Shown here: positions 1 through 13,080 of the stretch, piece by piece
Layout: every line of letters begins with the position of its first letter
Position numbering within the stretch: position 1 is the stretch's first letter
From: Paenibacillus psychroresistens
GTDB lineage: Bacteria; Bacillota; Bacilli; Paenibacillales; NBRC-103111
Direction: 5' to 3'
Length of the DNA stretch: 64,000 nucleotides
NCBI RefSeq assembly: GCF_009728935.1
Contig: NZ_CP034235.1
Location: forward strand, 404,501 to 468,500
The notes under the pieces: generated by a model
What the model was told of the DNA's origin: nothing
What the model saw: the letters and a program-made list of their open reading frames with translations, nothing else
Databases searched by the model: none
Position numbers and translations under genes: made by a program

Positions 1-318
1 GCCCCCTTTCAATATTATTTTATTTACTATATCGAGCTAACCGCCTATACGAGTGCTGTATTAGGCGGTGCATTAGTAGGCATAGGCTTGGGTCTTATGT
101 TGCGATTTAAGACAAGCACAGGCGGTACGGACTTGATCGCCCAATTACTAACGAATTGGATTCCGATTAACGTAGGGGTACTTATTTTTATAATGGATTT
201 CATGATTATTGGTTTAGGCGGCTTATTGATTTCTCTTGAAACCTTTTATTATTCGGCCTTAACGATTGCAGCTGGAGGGGTCACGACTAGCTTGTTGAAT
301 ATGAAAGGAAAGAACTAG
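1..318 (+). CDS. YitT family membrane protein, C-terminal part (5' end outside window)
   Basis: The frame is open from base 1 and encodes the last 105 residues of a polytopic membrane protein. The motif TSTGGTDLIAQLL after a glycine-rich helix, followed by a hydrophobic segment and the run LTIAAGGVTTSLLN, is what I recognise from the YitT/DUF161 membrane family. Members have about six transmembrane helices; their function is mostly unknown. The ATG at 88 is internal, because coding-quality sequence precedes it without a stop. The protein ends shortly before the cggR promoter. It could be any YitT paralogue, as Paenibacilli carry several. Confidence 0.75.
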   Translation, partial: APFQYYFIYYIELTAYTSAVLGGALVGIGLGLMLRFKTSTGGTDLIAQLLTNWIPINVGVLIFIMDFMIIGLGGLLISLETFYYSALTIAAGGVTTSLLNMKGKN

Positions 319-332
319 GACTATTTTCAGTG

Positions 333-361
333 TTGCTTTATTGAGCTATATTAGATACAAT
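333..361 (+). promoter_or_regulatory. sigma-A promoter of the cggR-gap operon
   Basis: TTGCTT (333-338), a 17-bp spacer and TACAAT (356-361) form a good vegetative promoter. It lies 32 bp upstream of the CggR operator and 92 bp upstream of cggR. The assignment rests on consensus match and position only. Confidence 0.6.
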
Positions 362-392
362 GAGATTGAAAGTTCTTCTTTTTTTGCCGTAG

Positions 393-428
393 TGGGACAT
401 TAAATGTTGATGTGGGTCGTTTTACGTC
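393..428 (+). promoter_or_regulatory. CggR operator, two direct half-sites
   Basis: TGGGAC-N6-TGTT-N4-TGGGTC-N6-CGTC fits, with exact 6/4/6 spacing, the two-repeat operator known for Bacillus subtilis CggR (CGGGAC-N6-TGTC-N4-CGGGAC-N6-TGTC, from memory). It lies between the predicted promoter and cggR. Bound CggR would therefore block elongation or initiation of the operon until fructose-1,6-bisphosphate releases it. Confidence 0.75.
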
Positions 429-452
429 CAACTGAATTTCAGAGGTGAAATA

Positions 453-1475
453 ATGCGTGAGATTCTAGACATTCAGAAGAAGCTGCTCCCGGATTTAGTT
501 GAAGTTATGCAAAAACGTTATACGATTCTGCATCTGATTATGATCTCAAGATTAATTGGTCGACGCACCTTAGCTTCTGCACTTAATATGACGGAACGTG
601 TATTGCGTGGGGAAATTGATTTCCTTAAAGCTCAGGGATTGCTGGAAACAGACAACCTTGGCATGCGGTTAACGGATTCAGGTCTACAGGTGCTTGAAGA
701 GATGGAGCCGATGATCAAGCATTTGTTTGGTTTAACGGATCTTGAGGATCGAATCCAGCAAGGATTCAATATTGCACAGGTTGTAGTTGTACCGGGAGAT
801 TCAGACCTTTCGCCTTTTGTGAAAAAGGAGTTGGGACGATCGGGAGCCGCAATTCTACGCAAGTTAGTAGCCAAAAACGGAGTGATCGCTGTAACGGGTG
901 GTTCGACAATGGCAGAGGTTGCCAATCATCTTAGACCTATACCCCAGTTCAAAGGCAGTTTATTCGTACCGGCGCGCGGTGGTTTAGGAGAAAGCTTGGA
1001 GCTGCAGGCGAATACCATTGCCTCCAACATGGCTAAGAAAACAGGCTGTCAATATCGCTTGCTGCATGTTCCCGATCATCTAGGGGAAGATGCGTATCAA
1101 TCCTTAATACAGGATCCTAACATTAATGAAATGCTGCAAGTAATTCGTACCTCTCGCATAGTGATCCATGGCATTGGTGAAGCTTTAGTTATGGCAAGAC
1201 GTAGAAAAGTCGACAGCGATACCGTAAAAAGCTTGCAGCAGGATGGTGCATTGGCTGAGGCGTTTGGTTATTATTTTGACCAACAGGGTTTAGTCGTTCA
1301 TAAAATGCCAACCATGGGGATAAGGCTGGAAGATATTCAACAAACGGAGACGGTTATTGCCGTAGCTGGTGGGAAGAGTAAGGGAGAAAGTATTGCTGCT
1401 GTTATGCGCTTTGGTCACGATGATGTTCTGGTCACGGATGAAGCCGCTGCAAGAGAAATGCTGAAGCATTTGTAA
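453..1475 (+). CDS. cggR: Central glycolytic genes regulator CggR (SorC/DeoR family)
   Basis: 340 aa, the usual size for CggR. Residues 20-75 form a winged helix-turn-helix (LIGRRTLASALNMTERVLRG). The rest is a SorC-type sugar-phosphate-binding domain with the phosphate-loop-like stretch VTGGSTMAEVANHL and a C-terminal AVAGGKSKGESIAAVM motif. In Bacilli CggR represses its own operon and is inactivated by fructose-1,6-bisphosphate. The ATG at 453 follows GAGGTGAAATA. It is the first gene of the cggR-gap-pgk-tpiA-gpmI-eno cluster, with a matching operator just upstream. Identity is near certain from sequence and context together. Confidence 0.93.
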   Translation: MREILDIQKKLLPDLVEVMQKRYTILHLIMISRLIGRRTLASALNMTERVLRGEIDFLKAQGLLETDNLGMRLTDSGLQVLEEMEPMIKHLFGLTDLEDRIQQGFNIAQVVVVPGDSDLSPFVKKELGRSGAAILRKLVAKNGVIAVTGGSTMAEVANHLRPIPQFKGSLFVPARGGLGESLELQANTIASNMAKKTGCQYRLLHVPDHLGEDAYQSLIQDPNINEMLQVIRTSRIVIHGIGEALVMARRRKVDSDTVKSLQQDGALAEAFGYYFDQQGLVVHKMPTMGIRLEDIQQTETVIAVAGGKSKGESIAAVMRFGHDDVLVTDEAAAREMLKHL

Positions 1476-1489
1476 GGACTTGAAATCAC

Positions 1490-1508
1490 AACAAGCTTTA
1501 AGCTTGTT
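1490..1508 (+). promoter_or_regulatory. Hairpin between cggR and gap, possible mRNA processing site
   Basis: AACAAGCTT (1490-1498) pairs with AAGCTTGTT (1500-1508), about 35 bp before the gap Shine-Dalgarno. In B. subtilis the cggR-gapA transcript is cleaved just upstream of gapA next to a stem-loop, which stabilises the gap mRNA. That this hairpin does the same here is inference from position. Confidence 0.4.
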
Positions 1509-1532
1509 TTGAAATATATGATTATATCTTAG

Positions 1533-2549
<1,017 letters not shown>

Positions 2550-2568
2550 TTCTATACAACTAGACAGT

Positions 2569-2656
2569 GGAGGGGAGAAGAGATTCTCCTCTTTCCCCTG
2601 TTAAATATGCGGCTTAGATCTGATGCTTACGAAGACAGTTTTGCCAAGGCAAAACT
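2569..2656 (+). promoter_or_regulatory. Two hairpins in the gap-pgk spacer
   Basis: An imperfect GA-rich/CT-rich stem lies at about 2569-2600. A perfect one, AGTTTTGCC/GGCAAAACT (2637-2656), follows immediately before the pgk Shine-Dalgarno GAGGAGG. Neither has a T-tract, so a classical terminator is unlikely. They may mark mRNA processing or partial attenuation that lets gap be expressed above pgk. Confidence 0.4.
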
Positions 2657-2672
2657 CTGAGGAGGAATAAAA

Positions 2673-3854
2673 GTGAACAAGAAGAGTGTTCGTGATGTGG
2701 AGTTAAAGGGTAAAAAAGTGTTTGTTCGTGTAGATTTTAATGTGCCATTAGAAGAAGGTATAATCACCGATGATACGCGGATCCGTGAAACCTTGCCAAC
2801 CATCAAGTTTCTAATTGATGCAGGTGCTAAGGTTATTTTGGCGAGTCATTTGGGTCGTCCAAACGGTAAAGTAGCAGAAGAGTTACGTTTAACACCTGTA
2901 GCTGCTCGGCTTTCTGAGCTTTTAGGCAAATCCGTTGCCAAAGCAGACGAAGCCATTGGCGAAGCGGTGCAAGCGCAAGTTGCTCAGCTTAACGAAGGCG
3001 ATGTTCTATTATTGGAAAACGTCCGTTTTTATGAAGGTGAAGAAAAGAATGACCCGGAACTAGCGAAAGCTTTTGCAAGCTTGGCAGATCTATTCGTCAA
3101 CGACGCATTTGGCGCTGCTCACCGTGCTCATGCTTCAACCGCTGGAATTGCACAATTCATCCCTGCAGTAGCTGGCCTTTTGATGATAAAAGAACTAGAT
3201 GTACTGGGCAAAGCCTTGACTCGTCCAGAGCGTCCTTTCACAGCAATCGTTGGCGGCTCCAAGGTTAAAGATAAAATCAGTGTCATTGAAAACCTTCTAA
3301 ACCTAGCCGACAATATCATCATCGGTGGTGGATTAACATACACCTTCCTTAAAGCACAAGGGCATGAGATTGGTAAGTCCTTGGTAGATAACAGCAAATT
3401 AGAGCTAACATTAAGCTTCCTAGAAACGGCAAAAGCAAAAGGCGTAAACTTCTTGTTGCCTGTCGATATCCTAGTTGCTGATGATTTCAGCAAAGATGCC
3501 AACACTCAAATCGTTGATATTGACGGAATCCCAGCAGATTGGGAAGGCCTTGATATCGGTCCTAAAACACGTGAGTTGTATGCTAAGACGATTGCTGAAT
3601 CCAAATTGGTTGTCTGGAACGGTCCGATGGGCGTATTCGAAATCGAGCAATTCTCAAAAGGCACTCTAGCCGTAGCCGAAGCTTGCGCAGCAACTTCAGC
3701 TTACACCATCATCGGCGGTGGCGATTCCGCAGCAGCCGTTGAGAAATTCCACCTTGCCGACAAAATGGACCACATGTCCACCGGCGGCGGCGCCTCCCTC
3801 GAATTCATGGAAGGCAAAGCCCTCCCCGGAGTCGTAGCTTTGCTTGATAAGTAA
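2673..3854 (+). CDS. pgk: Phosphoglycerate kinase
   Basis: 393 aa, normal for bacterial PGK. It transfers the acyl phosphate of 1,3-bisphosphoglycerate to ADP. The N-terminal substrate motif [15 protein letters not shown], the hinge motif [26 protein letters not shown] and the nucleotide loop [12 protein letters not shown] are all visible. The start is GTG at 2673, preceded by GAGGAGGAATAAAA. It follows gap by 123 bp containing two hairpins. The gap to tpiA is unusually long (about 490 bp), so tpiA may have its own promoter. Confidence 0.98.
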   Translation: MNKKSVRDVELKGKKVFVRVDFNVPLEEGIITDDTRIRETLPTIKFLIDAGAKVILASHLGRPNGKVAEELRLTPVAARLSELLGKSVAKADEAIGEAVQAQVAQLNEGDVLLLENVRFYEGEEKNDPELAKAFASLADLFVNDAFGAAHRAHASTAGIAQFIPAVAGLLMIKELDVLGKALTRPERPFTAIVGGSKVKDKISVIENLLNLADNIIIGGGLTYTFLKAQGHEIGKSLVDNSKLELTLSFLETAKAKGVNFLLPVDILVADDFSKDANTQIVDIDGIPADWEGLDIGPKTRELYAKTIAESKLVVWNGPMGVFEIEQFSKGTLAVAEACAATSAYTIIGGGDSAAAVEKFHLADKMDHMSTGGGASLEFMEGKALPGVVALLDK

Positions 3855-5094
<1,240 letters not shown>

Positions 5095-6633
5095 ATGTCT
5101 AGACCAAAGCCAGTAGCTCTAATTATTCTCGATGGATTCGGACTGCGTAATATTGTGCAAGGCAATGCTGTAGCGCAAGCGAACAAGCCGAACTATGATC
5201 GTTATATGGCGACCTACCCGAATACAACGTTAATTGCATGCGGTGAAGCAGTAGGTTTGCCCGAAGGTCAAATGGGCAATTCTGAAGTAGGACATCTAAA
5301 CATTGGATCAGGTCGAATTGTTTATCAGGACTTAACGCGGATTTCTAAATCGATTCGTGATGGTGATTTTTTCGAAAATGAGACTTTGGTTGGGGCTATT
5401 CGTTACGCTAGAGACAGTCAGAAAAAGCTGCACTTATACGGTTTGCTTTCCGATGGCGGCGTGCATAGTCACATTAAGCATTTATTCGCTTTACTGGATC
5501 TGGCTAAAAGAGAAGGCTTGAAGGATGTTTACATCCATGCATTTCTCGACGGTCGTGATGTTCAACCAGATAGCGGTAAGGATTATATGATGCAGCTGCA
5601 AGCCAAAATCGCTGAAGTTGGCGTCGGCCAAATTGCTACCGTACAAGGTCGTTATTATGCCATGGATCGTGACAAACGTTGGGACCGGGTACAGCTTTCC
5701 TATCGTTCTATGGTTTACGGCGACGGTCCGCAGAATACGGATCCCATGCAAGTTATTCTCGATTCTTATGAGAAAAAAGTATTTGATGAATTCGTACTGC
5801 CAACCGTTATTGTAAAAACAGATGGAACTCCAGTAGCATTAGTTGAGGACGAGGATGCCGTTATTTTCTATAACTTCCGCCCTGACCGCGCTATCCAGTT
5901 ATCTAATGTTTTTAATAATGTCGATTTTAGAGAGTTTGATCGTGGTGTGCAGTGGCCGCGAAATTTATATTTCGTTAGCTTGACGAAGTTCAGTGAAACG
6001 GTGGGCGGACTTGTAGCTTACAAATCCAATAACTTGGATAATACGTTGGCCGAAGTATTGGCTCAAAACGGTTTGACTCAGCTGCATACGGCTGAAACGG
6101 AAAAATATCCGCATGTGACGTTCTTTTTCAACGGGGGTCGTGAATCGGCTATGCCTGGAGAAAGTCGCATTATGATCAAGTCACCTAATGTGGCAACGTA
6201 TGATTTAAAGCCAGAGATGAGCGCATACGAATTGGCAGCATCCACTGTAGCTGAAATCGAAGCAGATCGTCATGATGTAATCATTCTTAATTTTGCTAAT
6301 CCGGATATGGTGGGTCACTCTGGCTTGCTGGAGCCAACTATCAAGGCTATTGAAGCTACAGACGAGTGTCTGGGTCAAGTAGTGGAAGCGATCCTGGCAA
6401 AAGGCGGAATTGCCTTAATTACAGCAGATCACGGTAATGCAGATGAAGTTAGAGATCCAGAAGGTCGTCCGATGACGGCTCATACTACAAATCCCGTTCC
6501 TTTTATTGTCACAGCTAAACATGTTACACTAAGAGAAGGCGGCATTTTGGCTGATATAGCACCAACGATTTTAGACATATTGCAAGTAGCCCAACCGATT
6601 GAGATGACAGGAACATCCATAATTCAAAAATAA
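5095..6633 (+). CDS. gpmI: 2,3-bisphosphoglycerate-independent phosphoglycerate mutase
   Basis: 512 aa, the normal length of the Mn-dependent iPGM. It converts 3- to 2-phosphoglycerate through a phosphoserine intermediate. Metal-binding D13 (LIILDGFG) and the catalytic serine S63 ([15 protein letters not shown]) are visible, as are the second metal site motifs [12 protein letters not shown] and [10 protein letters not shown] near the C-terminus. The ATG immediately follows the tpiA stop, with the ribosome-binding site inside the tpiA coding end, so translation is probably coupled. This is the spore-former type enzyme, often pH-sensitive through its manganese site. Confidence 0.97.
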   Translation: MSRPKPVALIILDGFGLRNIVQGNAVAQANKPNYDRYMATYPNTTLIACGEAVGLPEGQMGNSEVGHLNIGSGRIVYQDLTRISKSIRDGDFFENETLVGAIRYARDSQKKLHLYGLLSDGGVHSHIKHLFALLDLAKREGLKDVYIHAFLDGRDVQPDSGKDYMMQLQAKIAEVGVGQIATVQGRYYAMDRDKRWDRVQLSYRSMVYGDGPQNTDPMQVILDSYEKKVFDEFVLPTVIVKTDGTPVALVEDEDAVIFYNFRPDRAIQLSNVFNNVDFREFDRGVQWPRNLYFVSLTKFSETVGGLVAYKSNNLDNTLAEVLAQNGLTQLHTAETEKYPHVTFFFNGGRESAMPGESRIMIKSPNVATYDLKPEMSAYELAASTVAEIEADRHDVIILNFANPDMVGHSGLLEPTIKAIEATDECLGQVVEAILAKGGIALITADHGNADEVRDPEGRPMTAHTTNPVPFIVTAKHVTLREGGILADIAPTILDILQVAQPIEMTGTSIIQK

Positions 6634-7941
<1,308 letters not shown>

Positions 7942-7971
7942 GCTTCTAAACGAATTCTATAAATAAATCCT

Positions 7972-8014
7972 AACAAGGGTGGCTGCGGATTAAACGCAAC
8001 CATCCTTGTTTTTT
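7972..8014 (+). terminator. Rho-independent terminator of the glycolytic operon
   Basis: AACAAGGGTGGCTGCG pairs with CGCAACCATCCTTGTT across a 7-nt loop, followed by a run of T. The stem is 16 bp with two G-T pairs. Confidence 0.92.
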
Positions 8015-8059
8015 AGCGTATTAGGAAAGCGGATATTTGCGAGTGCGGGAGGTAAGGCT

Positions 8060-8734
8060 ATGGTAAAGTGGTCCAAAACAATTTTGTATATTCTGGGATC
8101 GGCGATTTTAGCGAATTTTTTGCCGTTTTCTTCTTTTTTTAAGAATGTGGATACGTTGATTCATGAATTCGGGCATGCATGGATGACACTGGTCCTATCG
8201 GGTAGTGTGATGAATATTGCTTTATATTCCGACCAAAGCGGGGTAACGCGTTCGGCGGTTTCTAATGGCTGGTCGATGCTGCCGATTGGGCTAGCTGGGT
8301 ATATGACGGCTTCGTTGTTTACTTGGTTCTTGTTTGCTTCCTATGCTAAAGGCAAGCAAAGAAGCGGTTTAATGGCAATTACGATTATTGCTGCTGCTAC
8401 TTTGGTATTTTTTGTGAGAAACGGGTATGGTTTTATTTGGTTGCTTGGTTTTATCGCCTTGAATGTGGTGGTGCTAATGTTCGCGGGAAAAGGGATAAGC
8501 CGCTTTTACTACTTATTGATCGCCTTCTTGTCCTTAGAGGAGTCTGTTTTCGGTCCAATTTGGCTGAACTTTTCAGCTGTCCTTCATTCCGGTAGAGCAG
8601 GAGACGCCAGCTTGCTGAGTCAAACGACATCCGTTCCTGCCTTGGTCTGGTCATTATGGTTCACTTTATTCGCGGCTTGGTGTGCGAAGCAGGCGATCAC
8701 AGCTTTTGTCGGGCGGGAAAAGAATCCAAAATGA
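8060..8734 (+). CDS. M50-type membrane metalloprotease-like protein
   Basis: 224 aa from the ATG at 8060 (Shine-Dalgarno GGGAGGT). An upstream in-frame TTG lies inside the eno terminator and is unlikely. H35-E36-x-x-H39 in LIHEFGHAW is a zinc-protease HExxH set in a hydrophobic protein with about six membrane segments, the plan of the M50 family of the YycX/B sort. Site-2-type proteases cut membrane substrates. No PDZ domain is present and the third zinc ligand is not obvious. It stands alone between the eno terminator and the secG promoter. Substrate unknown. Confidence 0.65.
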   Translation: MVKWSKTILYILGSAILANFLPFSSFFKNVDTLIHEFGHAWMTLVLSGSVMNIALYSDQSGVTRSAVSNGWSMLPIGLAGYMTASLFTWFLFASYAKGKQRSGLMAITIIAAATLVFFVRNGYGFIWLLGFIALNVVVLMFAGKGISRFYYLLIAFLSLEESVFGPIWLNFSAVLHSGRAGDASLLSQTTSVPALVWSLWFTLFAAWCAKQAITAFVGREKNPK

Positions 8735-8776
8735 GCAAACAAGATCACCAGCGAGTGGACTTTACACCAGAAATAG

Positions 8777-8805
8777 TTGTCTTTTGCTCGCCCTTATGAT
8801 AGAAT
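8777..8805 (+). promoter_or_regulatory. Sigma-A promoter of secG
   Basis: TTGTCT (8777-8782), a 17-bp spacer and TAGAAT (8800-8805), 78 bp before secG. Confidence 0.6.
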
Positions 8806-8883
8806 ACTCTTGCTGTCTGTATACGAACGGAACCTGCCAGTCGGCGTAGGGTGCCGATTTGACATTTAATAGGAGGAACAATC

Positions 8884-9117
8884 ATGGAAATTACGTTGAA
8901 AATATTTCTAATTATTATTTCATTAGGTCTAATTACCGCGGTATTGCTGCAAAAAGGGAAAAGCGCTGGTATATCTGGAGCTATTTCAGGTGGAGCTGAG
9001 CATTTATTCGGTAAAACTAAAGCACGTGGCTTGGACTTGTTCTTATCCCGTTTAACGATGGTATTGGCTGGATTGTTTATCGTTCTTTCCGTAATGGTTG
9101 CTTACGTTGTAAAATAA
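8884..9117 (+). CDS. secG: Preprotein translocase subunit SecG
   Basis: 77 aa with two transmembrane helices (about 3-22 and 52-74) joined by a glycine-rich cytoplasmic loop containing [25 protein letters not shown], the hallmark of SecG. It is an auxiliary subunit of the SecYEG channel that helps SecA-driven export. The start ATG follows AGGAGGAACAATC. The order secG-rnr-smpB-ssrA is conserved in Bacilli. It has its own promoter and terminator. Confidence 0.95.
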   Translation: MEITLKIFLIIISLGLITAVLLQKGKSAGISGAISGGAEHLFGKTKARGLDLFLSRLTMVLAGLFIVLSVMVAYVVK

Positions 9118-9133
9118 TGCTTAAAAACTTTCT

Positions 9134-9164
9134 AAACAGTGGGACTTGCTCCTACTGTTTTTTC
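9134..9164 (+). terminator. Terminator after secG
   Basis: AAACAGTGGGA pairs with TCCTACTGTTT (one G-T pair) over a 5-nt loop, followed by TTTT. Confidence 0.85.
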
Positions 9165-9284
9165 TTTTTCCATGAAGTAGGGTGCGCGTCCTAGGTTTTG
9201 GCAGTTAAAAATAGTGTATACTAACAGTTACATAGACAATATTTACAAATAGAGACATTTAATTTGGGAAGGCTGGTGAATATA

Positions 9285-11966
9285 TTGGTATCAGAGCAGG
9301 AATTACTCGAATATATGAGGGGAAAAGCTTATAAACCCTTGACGTATGTGGAGATGGAAAAGCATTTTCAAATAAATAATGCCGATGATTTTCGTGAATT
9401 TTTAAAAATGCTGAGTCAATTGGAGCAGGCAGGTACAGTGATTCGTACCCGCAATGAAAGATATGGAGTACCGGAACGGATGAATTTGATTCGAGGCAAG
9501 CTGCAAGCCCATGCTAAGGGCTTTGGTTTCTTATTGCCTGAGGACAAAACACAGCCGGATGTTTACATACATGCGAATGACCTTCATGGTGCGATGAATA
9601 ATGATATTATTTTTGTGCGAATTACGTTAAAGGGTGCGACAGGCGGCAAGCTCGAGGGTGAAGTGGTGCGGGTTATTACGCGAGCTAATACGCAGGTTGT
9701 AGGTGTATTTCAGGATCGTGAAACTCATGCTTACTTGTTGCCGGATGATAAGCGGATGGTACGGGATATTTTTATTCCAAAGATTTCGTATTTAGGTGCA
9801 GTGGATGGACAAAAGGTCGTTGTGAAAATTGTCAATTACCCCGAAGGCCATGCGGCTGCAGAGGGTGAAGTTATTGAAGTGCTGGGGCATAAAGATGATC
9901 CTGGTGTTGATATCCTATCTGTTATCCGTAAATTTAATTTGCCCGAGGCATTTAGTGAGGAAGTTAATGCAGAAGCAGATAAAGTTCCAGACACGATTCG
10001 CGAGGACGAGCTTGTTGGACGTCGCGATCTACGCGGTAAACGGATTGTAACGATTGATGGTGAGGATGCCAAGGATCTAGATGATGCGGTTAATGTTGAG
10101 CGTTTGCCTAATGGAAACTTCTCGTTAGGTGTACATATCGCGGATGTGAGTTATTATGTTCGTGAGAACTCTCCTTTGGATGTGGAAGCTTATAATCGTG
10201 GGTGCAGTGTGTACTTGGTCGATCGAGTGATCCCCATGCTGCCGCACCGGCTATCTAACGGGATTTGCAGCTTGAATCCGAAGGTGGACCGCTTAACCAT
10301 GTCCTGTGAAATGGAGATCGATTCTAACGGGATCGTTGTTCATCATGAGATTTTTACGAGTGTAATTAAAACCAGTGAACGCATGACCTATACGAATGTA
10401 CGCAAAATTCTGCGCGGTGAAGATGCCGAATTATTGACACAATATGATTATATTAAGGCTGATTTCTTCCTGATGGAAGAGCTGGCATTGAAGCTGCGCG
10501 GTCGCCGGATGAGTCGTGGTGCGATTGATTTTGATTTCCAAGAAGCGAAGATTAAAGTCGATGAGAACTGCAAGCCAATAGCGATTGAAAAAAGAGAGCG
10601 TTCGATTGCTGAATCGATTATTGAAGAGTTTATGTTAAAGGCCAATGAAACGGTTGCGGAGCACTTTAACTTGTTAAAAGTACCGTTCCTCTATCGGATA
10701 CATGAAGATCCAGACGCGGAAAAGCTGCTGCATTTCATGGAGTTTATTACTAACTTTGGTTATGTGGTCAAAGGGATGACGGGCAATCGTGTTCAGCCGC
10801 GTGTGCTGCAGAACCTGTTAGCCGAGATTAAAGGCAAGAAGGAAGAAACGGTAATCAGTACGGTGTTATTAAGATCTATGAAACAGGCTCGTTATGATGC
10901 GGAGAGCACGGGGCATTTTGGCTTGGCTGCCGAATATTATTCTCACTTTACATCGCCAATTAGAAGGTACCCTGATTTAATCATTCATCGCGTGATGAGG
11001 GAGATTATTGAGGCTGGTCAAGCGAAAGCTGAGCCAGAGGTTAAAAAACGCGGGCGGAAGAAAAAGGTTGAGGAAGTTGTTGAAGGGGCTGAAGGTTCAA
11101 GTGCTGGAGAATTAGGTGCTGGAGCGTTAAGTGCTGGAACCTTAAGTGCTGAGCCTATTAAAGCCACACCGATTGGTGGTGGTCTTTCTGCGAAGAGATT
11201 TGAGCATCTTGCTGCTCGGATGGTGGATATTGCTCGCCAGTCTTCTGAGCGTGAGCGTGTGGCGGTTGAAGCTGAGCGTGAGACGGATGCCTTGAAGAAA
11301 GCCGAGTTCATGCTGGATAAAGTCGGCGAGGAATTCGAAGGCATCATCAGCAGCGTGACCAGCTTCGGGATGTTCGTTGAGCTGGATAACACGGTGGAAG
11401 GGTTGATCCGTCTTAGCGATCTGACGGATGATTATTATAATCATCAAGCTGCGCAGCATGCGCTGATTGGCGAACGAACCAGTAAAGTTTATCGCATCGG
11501 CGATGAAGTTAAGGTGCGCGTAGCGCGAGTGAGCATAGCGGAGCACACCATCGATTTTGAGATGGTGGATATGAAGCCGCGCGGCGAGAGGGTTCCTCGC
11601 GCGAAGATGTTCCCGCGCGGTGCCGGCGGCGCGGGTGAAGGCCGCGGACGCGGCGGCGGTTTCGCTGGCGGGCGCAGCGGCGAAAGCGGGGCTAGCCGCC
11701 GCAAGCGTAGCAGCGGCGAAGGTTCTAGCGCGCGCGGCGGCGGTAAGCGCGGCGCAAGGGCGGGCGAGCCTGTAGGCGGCGGAGCCTCTACGGGCGAGAG
11801 CAAGCGCAGTGGCACGAATACGAATAGTATCGTGCCGGGGCAGGGCGTTTCGGTTGGCAATCCTCGCGCTGGTGCTAACGCAGCAGGCAAGGCCAAATCA
11901 TCGAAACGCAGTAAAAAACCGTTTTACAAAGGTGTCGCCAGCACCAGTCCAAAACGGAAAAAATAA
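9285..11966 (+). CDS. rnr: Ribonuclease R with unusual insert and RG-rich tail
   Basis: About 893 aa from TTG 9285 (MVSEQELLEYM). A more distal in-frame TTG at 9264 is also possible. It is a processive 3'-5' exoribonuclease that degrades structured RNA and, with SmpB-tmRNA, non-stop mRNAs. An N-terminal winged helix is followed by cold-shock domains (GFGFLLPEDKTQPDVYIHANDL). The RNB domain has catalytic aspartates in IDGEDAKDLDDAVNVE, and an S1 domain (EGIISSVTSFGMFVELDN) comes near the end. Unusual features are a lysine- and SAGxLxAG-rich insert of about 50 residues (bases about 11020-11180) before the RNB end, and a basic Gly/Arg/Ser tail of about 120 residues. Confidence 0.95.
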   Translation: MVSEQELLEYMRGKAYKPLTYVEMEKHFQINNADDFREFLKMLSQLEQAGTVIRTRNERYGVPERMNLIRGKLQAHAKGFGFLLPEDKTQPDVYIHANDLHGAMNNDIIFVRITLKGATGGKLEGEVVRVITRANTQVVGVFQDRETHAYLLPDDKRMVRDIFIPKISYLGAVDGQKVVVKIVNYPEGHAAAEGEVIEVLGHKDDPGVDILSVIRKFNLPEAFSEEVNAEADKVPDTIREDELVGRRDLRGKRIVTIDGEDAKDLDDAVNVERLPNGNFSLGVHIADVSYYVRENSPLDVEAYNRGCSVYLVDRVIPMLPHRLSNGICSLNPKVDRLTMSCEMEIDSNGIVVHHEIFTSVIKTSERMTYTNVRKILRGEDAELLTQYDYIKADFFLMEELALKLRGRRMSRGAIDFDFQEAKIKVDENCKPIAIEKRERSIAESIIEEFMLKANETVAEHFNLLKVPFLYRIHEDPDAEKLLHFMEFITNFGYVVKGMTGNRVQPRVLQNLLAEIKGKKEETVISTVLLRSMKQARYDAESTGHFGLAAEYYSHFTSPIRRYPDLIIHRVMREIIEAGQAKAEPEVKKRGRKKKVEEVVEGAEGSSAGELGAGALSAGTLSAEPIKATPIGGGLSAKRFEHLAARMVDIARQSSERERVAVEAERETDALKKAEFMLDKVGEEFEGIISSVTSFGMFVELDNTVEGLIRLSDLTDDYYNHQAAQHALIGERTSKVYRIGDEVKVRVARVSIAEHTIDFEMVDMKPRGERVPRAKMFPRGAGGAGEGRGRGGGFAGGRSGESGASRRKRSSGEGSSARGGGKRGARAGEPVGGGASTGESKRSGTNTNSIVPGQGVSVGNPRAGANAAGKAKSSKRSKKPFYKGVASTSPKRKK

Positions 11967-11978
11967 CTAAAACCATTT

Positions 11979-12014
11979 CTTCAACCCGATACGCCTTGAT
12001 TTATCGGGTTGAAG
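11979..12014 (+). terminator. Hairpin after rnr, weak terminator candidate
   Basis: CTTCAACCCGATA (11979-11991) pairs perfectly with TATCGGGTTGAAG (12002-12014). It lacks a T-run, so termination is uncertain. It may serve as mRNA 3'-end protection or allow read-through to smpB. Confidence 0.5.
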
Positions 12015-12082
12015 TTGATACAATTTACTCCTAGTCACGAGAATTGCCATTTAATGCTACGTCAATAACAATGAGGTGAACC

Positions 12083-12565
12083 ATGGGTAAGACATCCATG
12101 CACGACAAACCGCTCGCACAGAACAAAAAAGCTTCCCATGATTATTTCATTGAGGAAACGTACGAATGTGGCATGATCCTAACGGGGACGGAGATTAAAT
12201 CCGTACGCAAAGGAAGAGCGAACATCGGAGACAGCTTTGCTACCATTCGTAACGGAGAAGCTTGGGTGCATAATATGCATATCAGCCCCTTCGAGAATGG
12301 CAACACCAGCAACCCGCCTGACCCGACTCGCACACGTAAGCTTTTGCTGAAGAAGCCTGAGATTAAGAAACTGCTCGGTGCTGCGAAGCAACAAGGTTAT
12401 GCGATTGTACCGCTTAAAGTCTATATTAAAAATGGCTATGCCAAGCTTTTAATCGGACTAGGTAAAGGTAAGAAATCGTATGACAAGCGTGAGACAGATG
12501 AGAAAAGAGATGCAACACGCGACATTCAACGTGCTTTGCGTGAGAAACAGAAGAAGATACTGTAA
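12083..12565 (+). CDS. smpB: SsrA-binding protein SmpB
   Basis: 160 aa, slightly longer than the usual 150-156. It binds the tRNA-like domain of tmRNA and delivers it to stalled ribosomes. The core motifs [36 protein letters not shown] and [12 protein letters not shown], and the basic C-terminal tail with [19 protein letters not shown], are characteristic. The start ATG follows GAGGTGAACC. The ssrA gene lies 146 bp downstream, so the two partners of trans-translation are adjacent, as in other Bacilli. Confidence 0.97.
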   Translation: MGKTSMHDKPLAQNKKASHDYFIEETYECGMILTGTEIKSVRKGRANIGDSFATIRNGEAWVHNMHISPFENGNTSNPPDPTRTRKLLLKKPEIKKLLGAAKQQGYAIVPLKVYIKNGYAKLLIGLGKGKKSYDKRETDEKRDATRDIQRALREKQKKIL

Positions 12566-12711
12566 TCGCAGTATTGGGGCTTTTCGGTGGAGTTACCAAT
12601 AGTTAAGCTGCGTAATCGGCATCCATTTATGCTATACTGATTAAGTAAGATTTTAGACAAGTTTGAACTGCTTGACCGCAAGGTCAGTAACCTTCAATAC
12701 TGTCAATTCAT

Positions 12712-13075
12712 GGGGACGTTTATGGATTCGACGGGGGTAGTTTGGGCATAGGTAGCGAGTAGTGGGGACGCGTCCGCTTTATCAACGCTAAAGCCTATTA
12801 AACGGCAAAACTCAAAACAACTACGCTTTAGCAGCCTAAGAACTGTCGGCGTGCTTCTCCTCAGCATCGTCCATGTGACTGAGACAGGGGCTCAACAGTA
12901 GTGGAATACGCTAACCCATCTCCGCCTGCGGTGGGCTGAAGAAGACAATCAGGCTGACCCAAAGAGTAGTCGGTTACAGGACGACACTAGGGTGACATCA
13001 AATCTGTAACTACACTCGTAGAAGCATATGTTGCGATACCTTCGGACAGGGGTTCGACTCCCCTCGTCTCCACCA
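12712..13075 (+). ncRNA. ssrA: Transfer-messenger RNA (tmRNA, ssrA)
   Basis: 364 nt. The 5' end GGGGACG pairs with 3' CGTCTCC, followed by A and the encoded CCA (13073-13075), forming the tRNA-like acceptor. The T-arm GGTTCGACTCCCC is clear. The tag reading frame at 12804-12839 encodes GKTQNNYALAA and a stop; the ALAA end is the ClpXP degradation signal. It releases stalled ribosomes with SmpB. The 3' end is also the integration site of the following element, and the gene is regenerated intact at the left junction. Confidence 0.97.
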
Positions 13076-13080
13076 TGAAA
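13052..13080 (+). repeat. attL, 29-bp direct repeat at the ssrA 3' end
   Basis: The 29 bp from the tmRNA T-arm through CCA and TGAAA recur identically at 29577-29605. This is the expected product of site-specific integration by a tyrosine recombinase into the 3' end of a tmRNA gene. Confidence 0.92.

Noticed and set aside
11018..11896. Several long minus-strand frames over the 3' half of rnr
   Set aside because: They are shadows of the GC-rich Gly/Arg repeats and RNB coding sequence, with no ribosome-binding sites.
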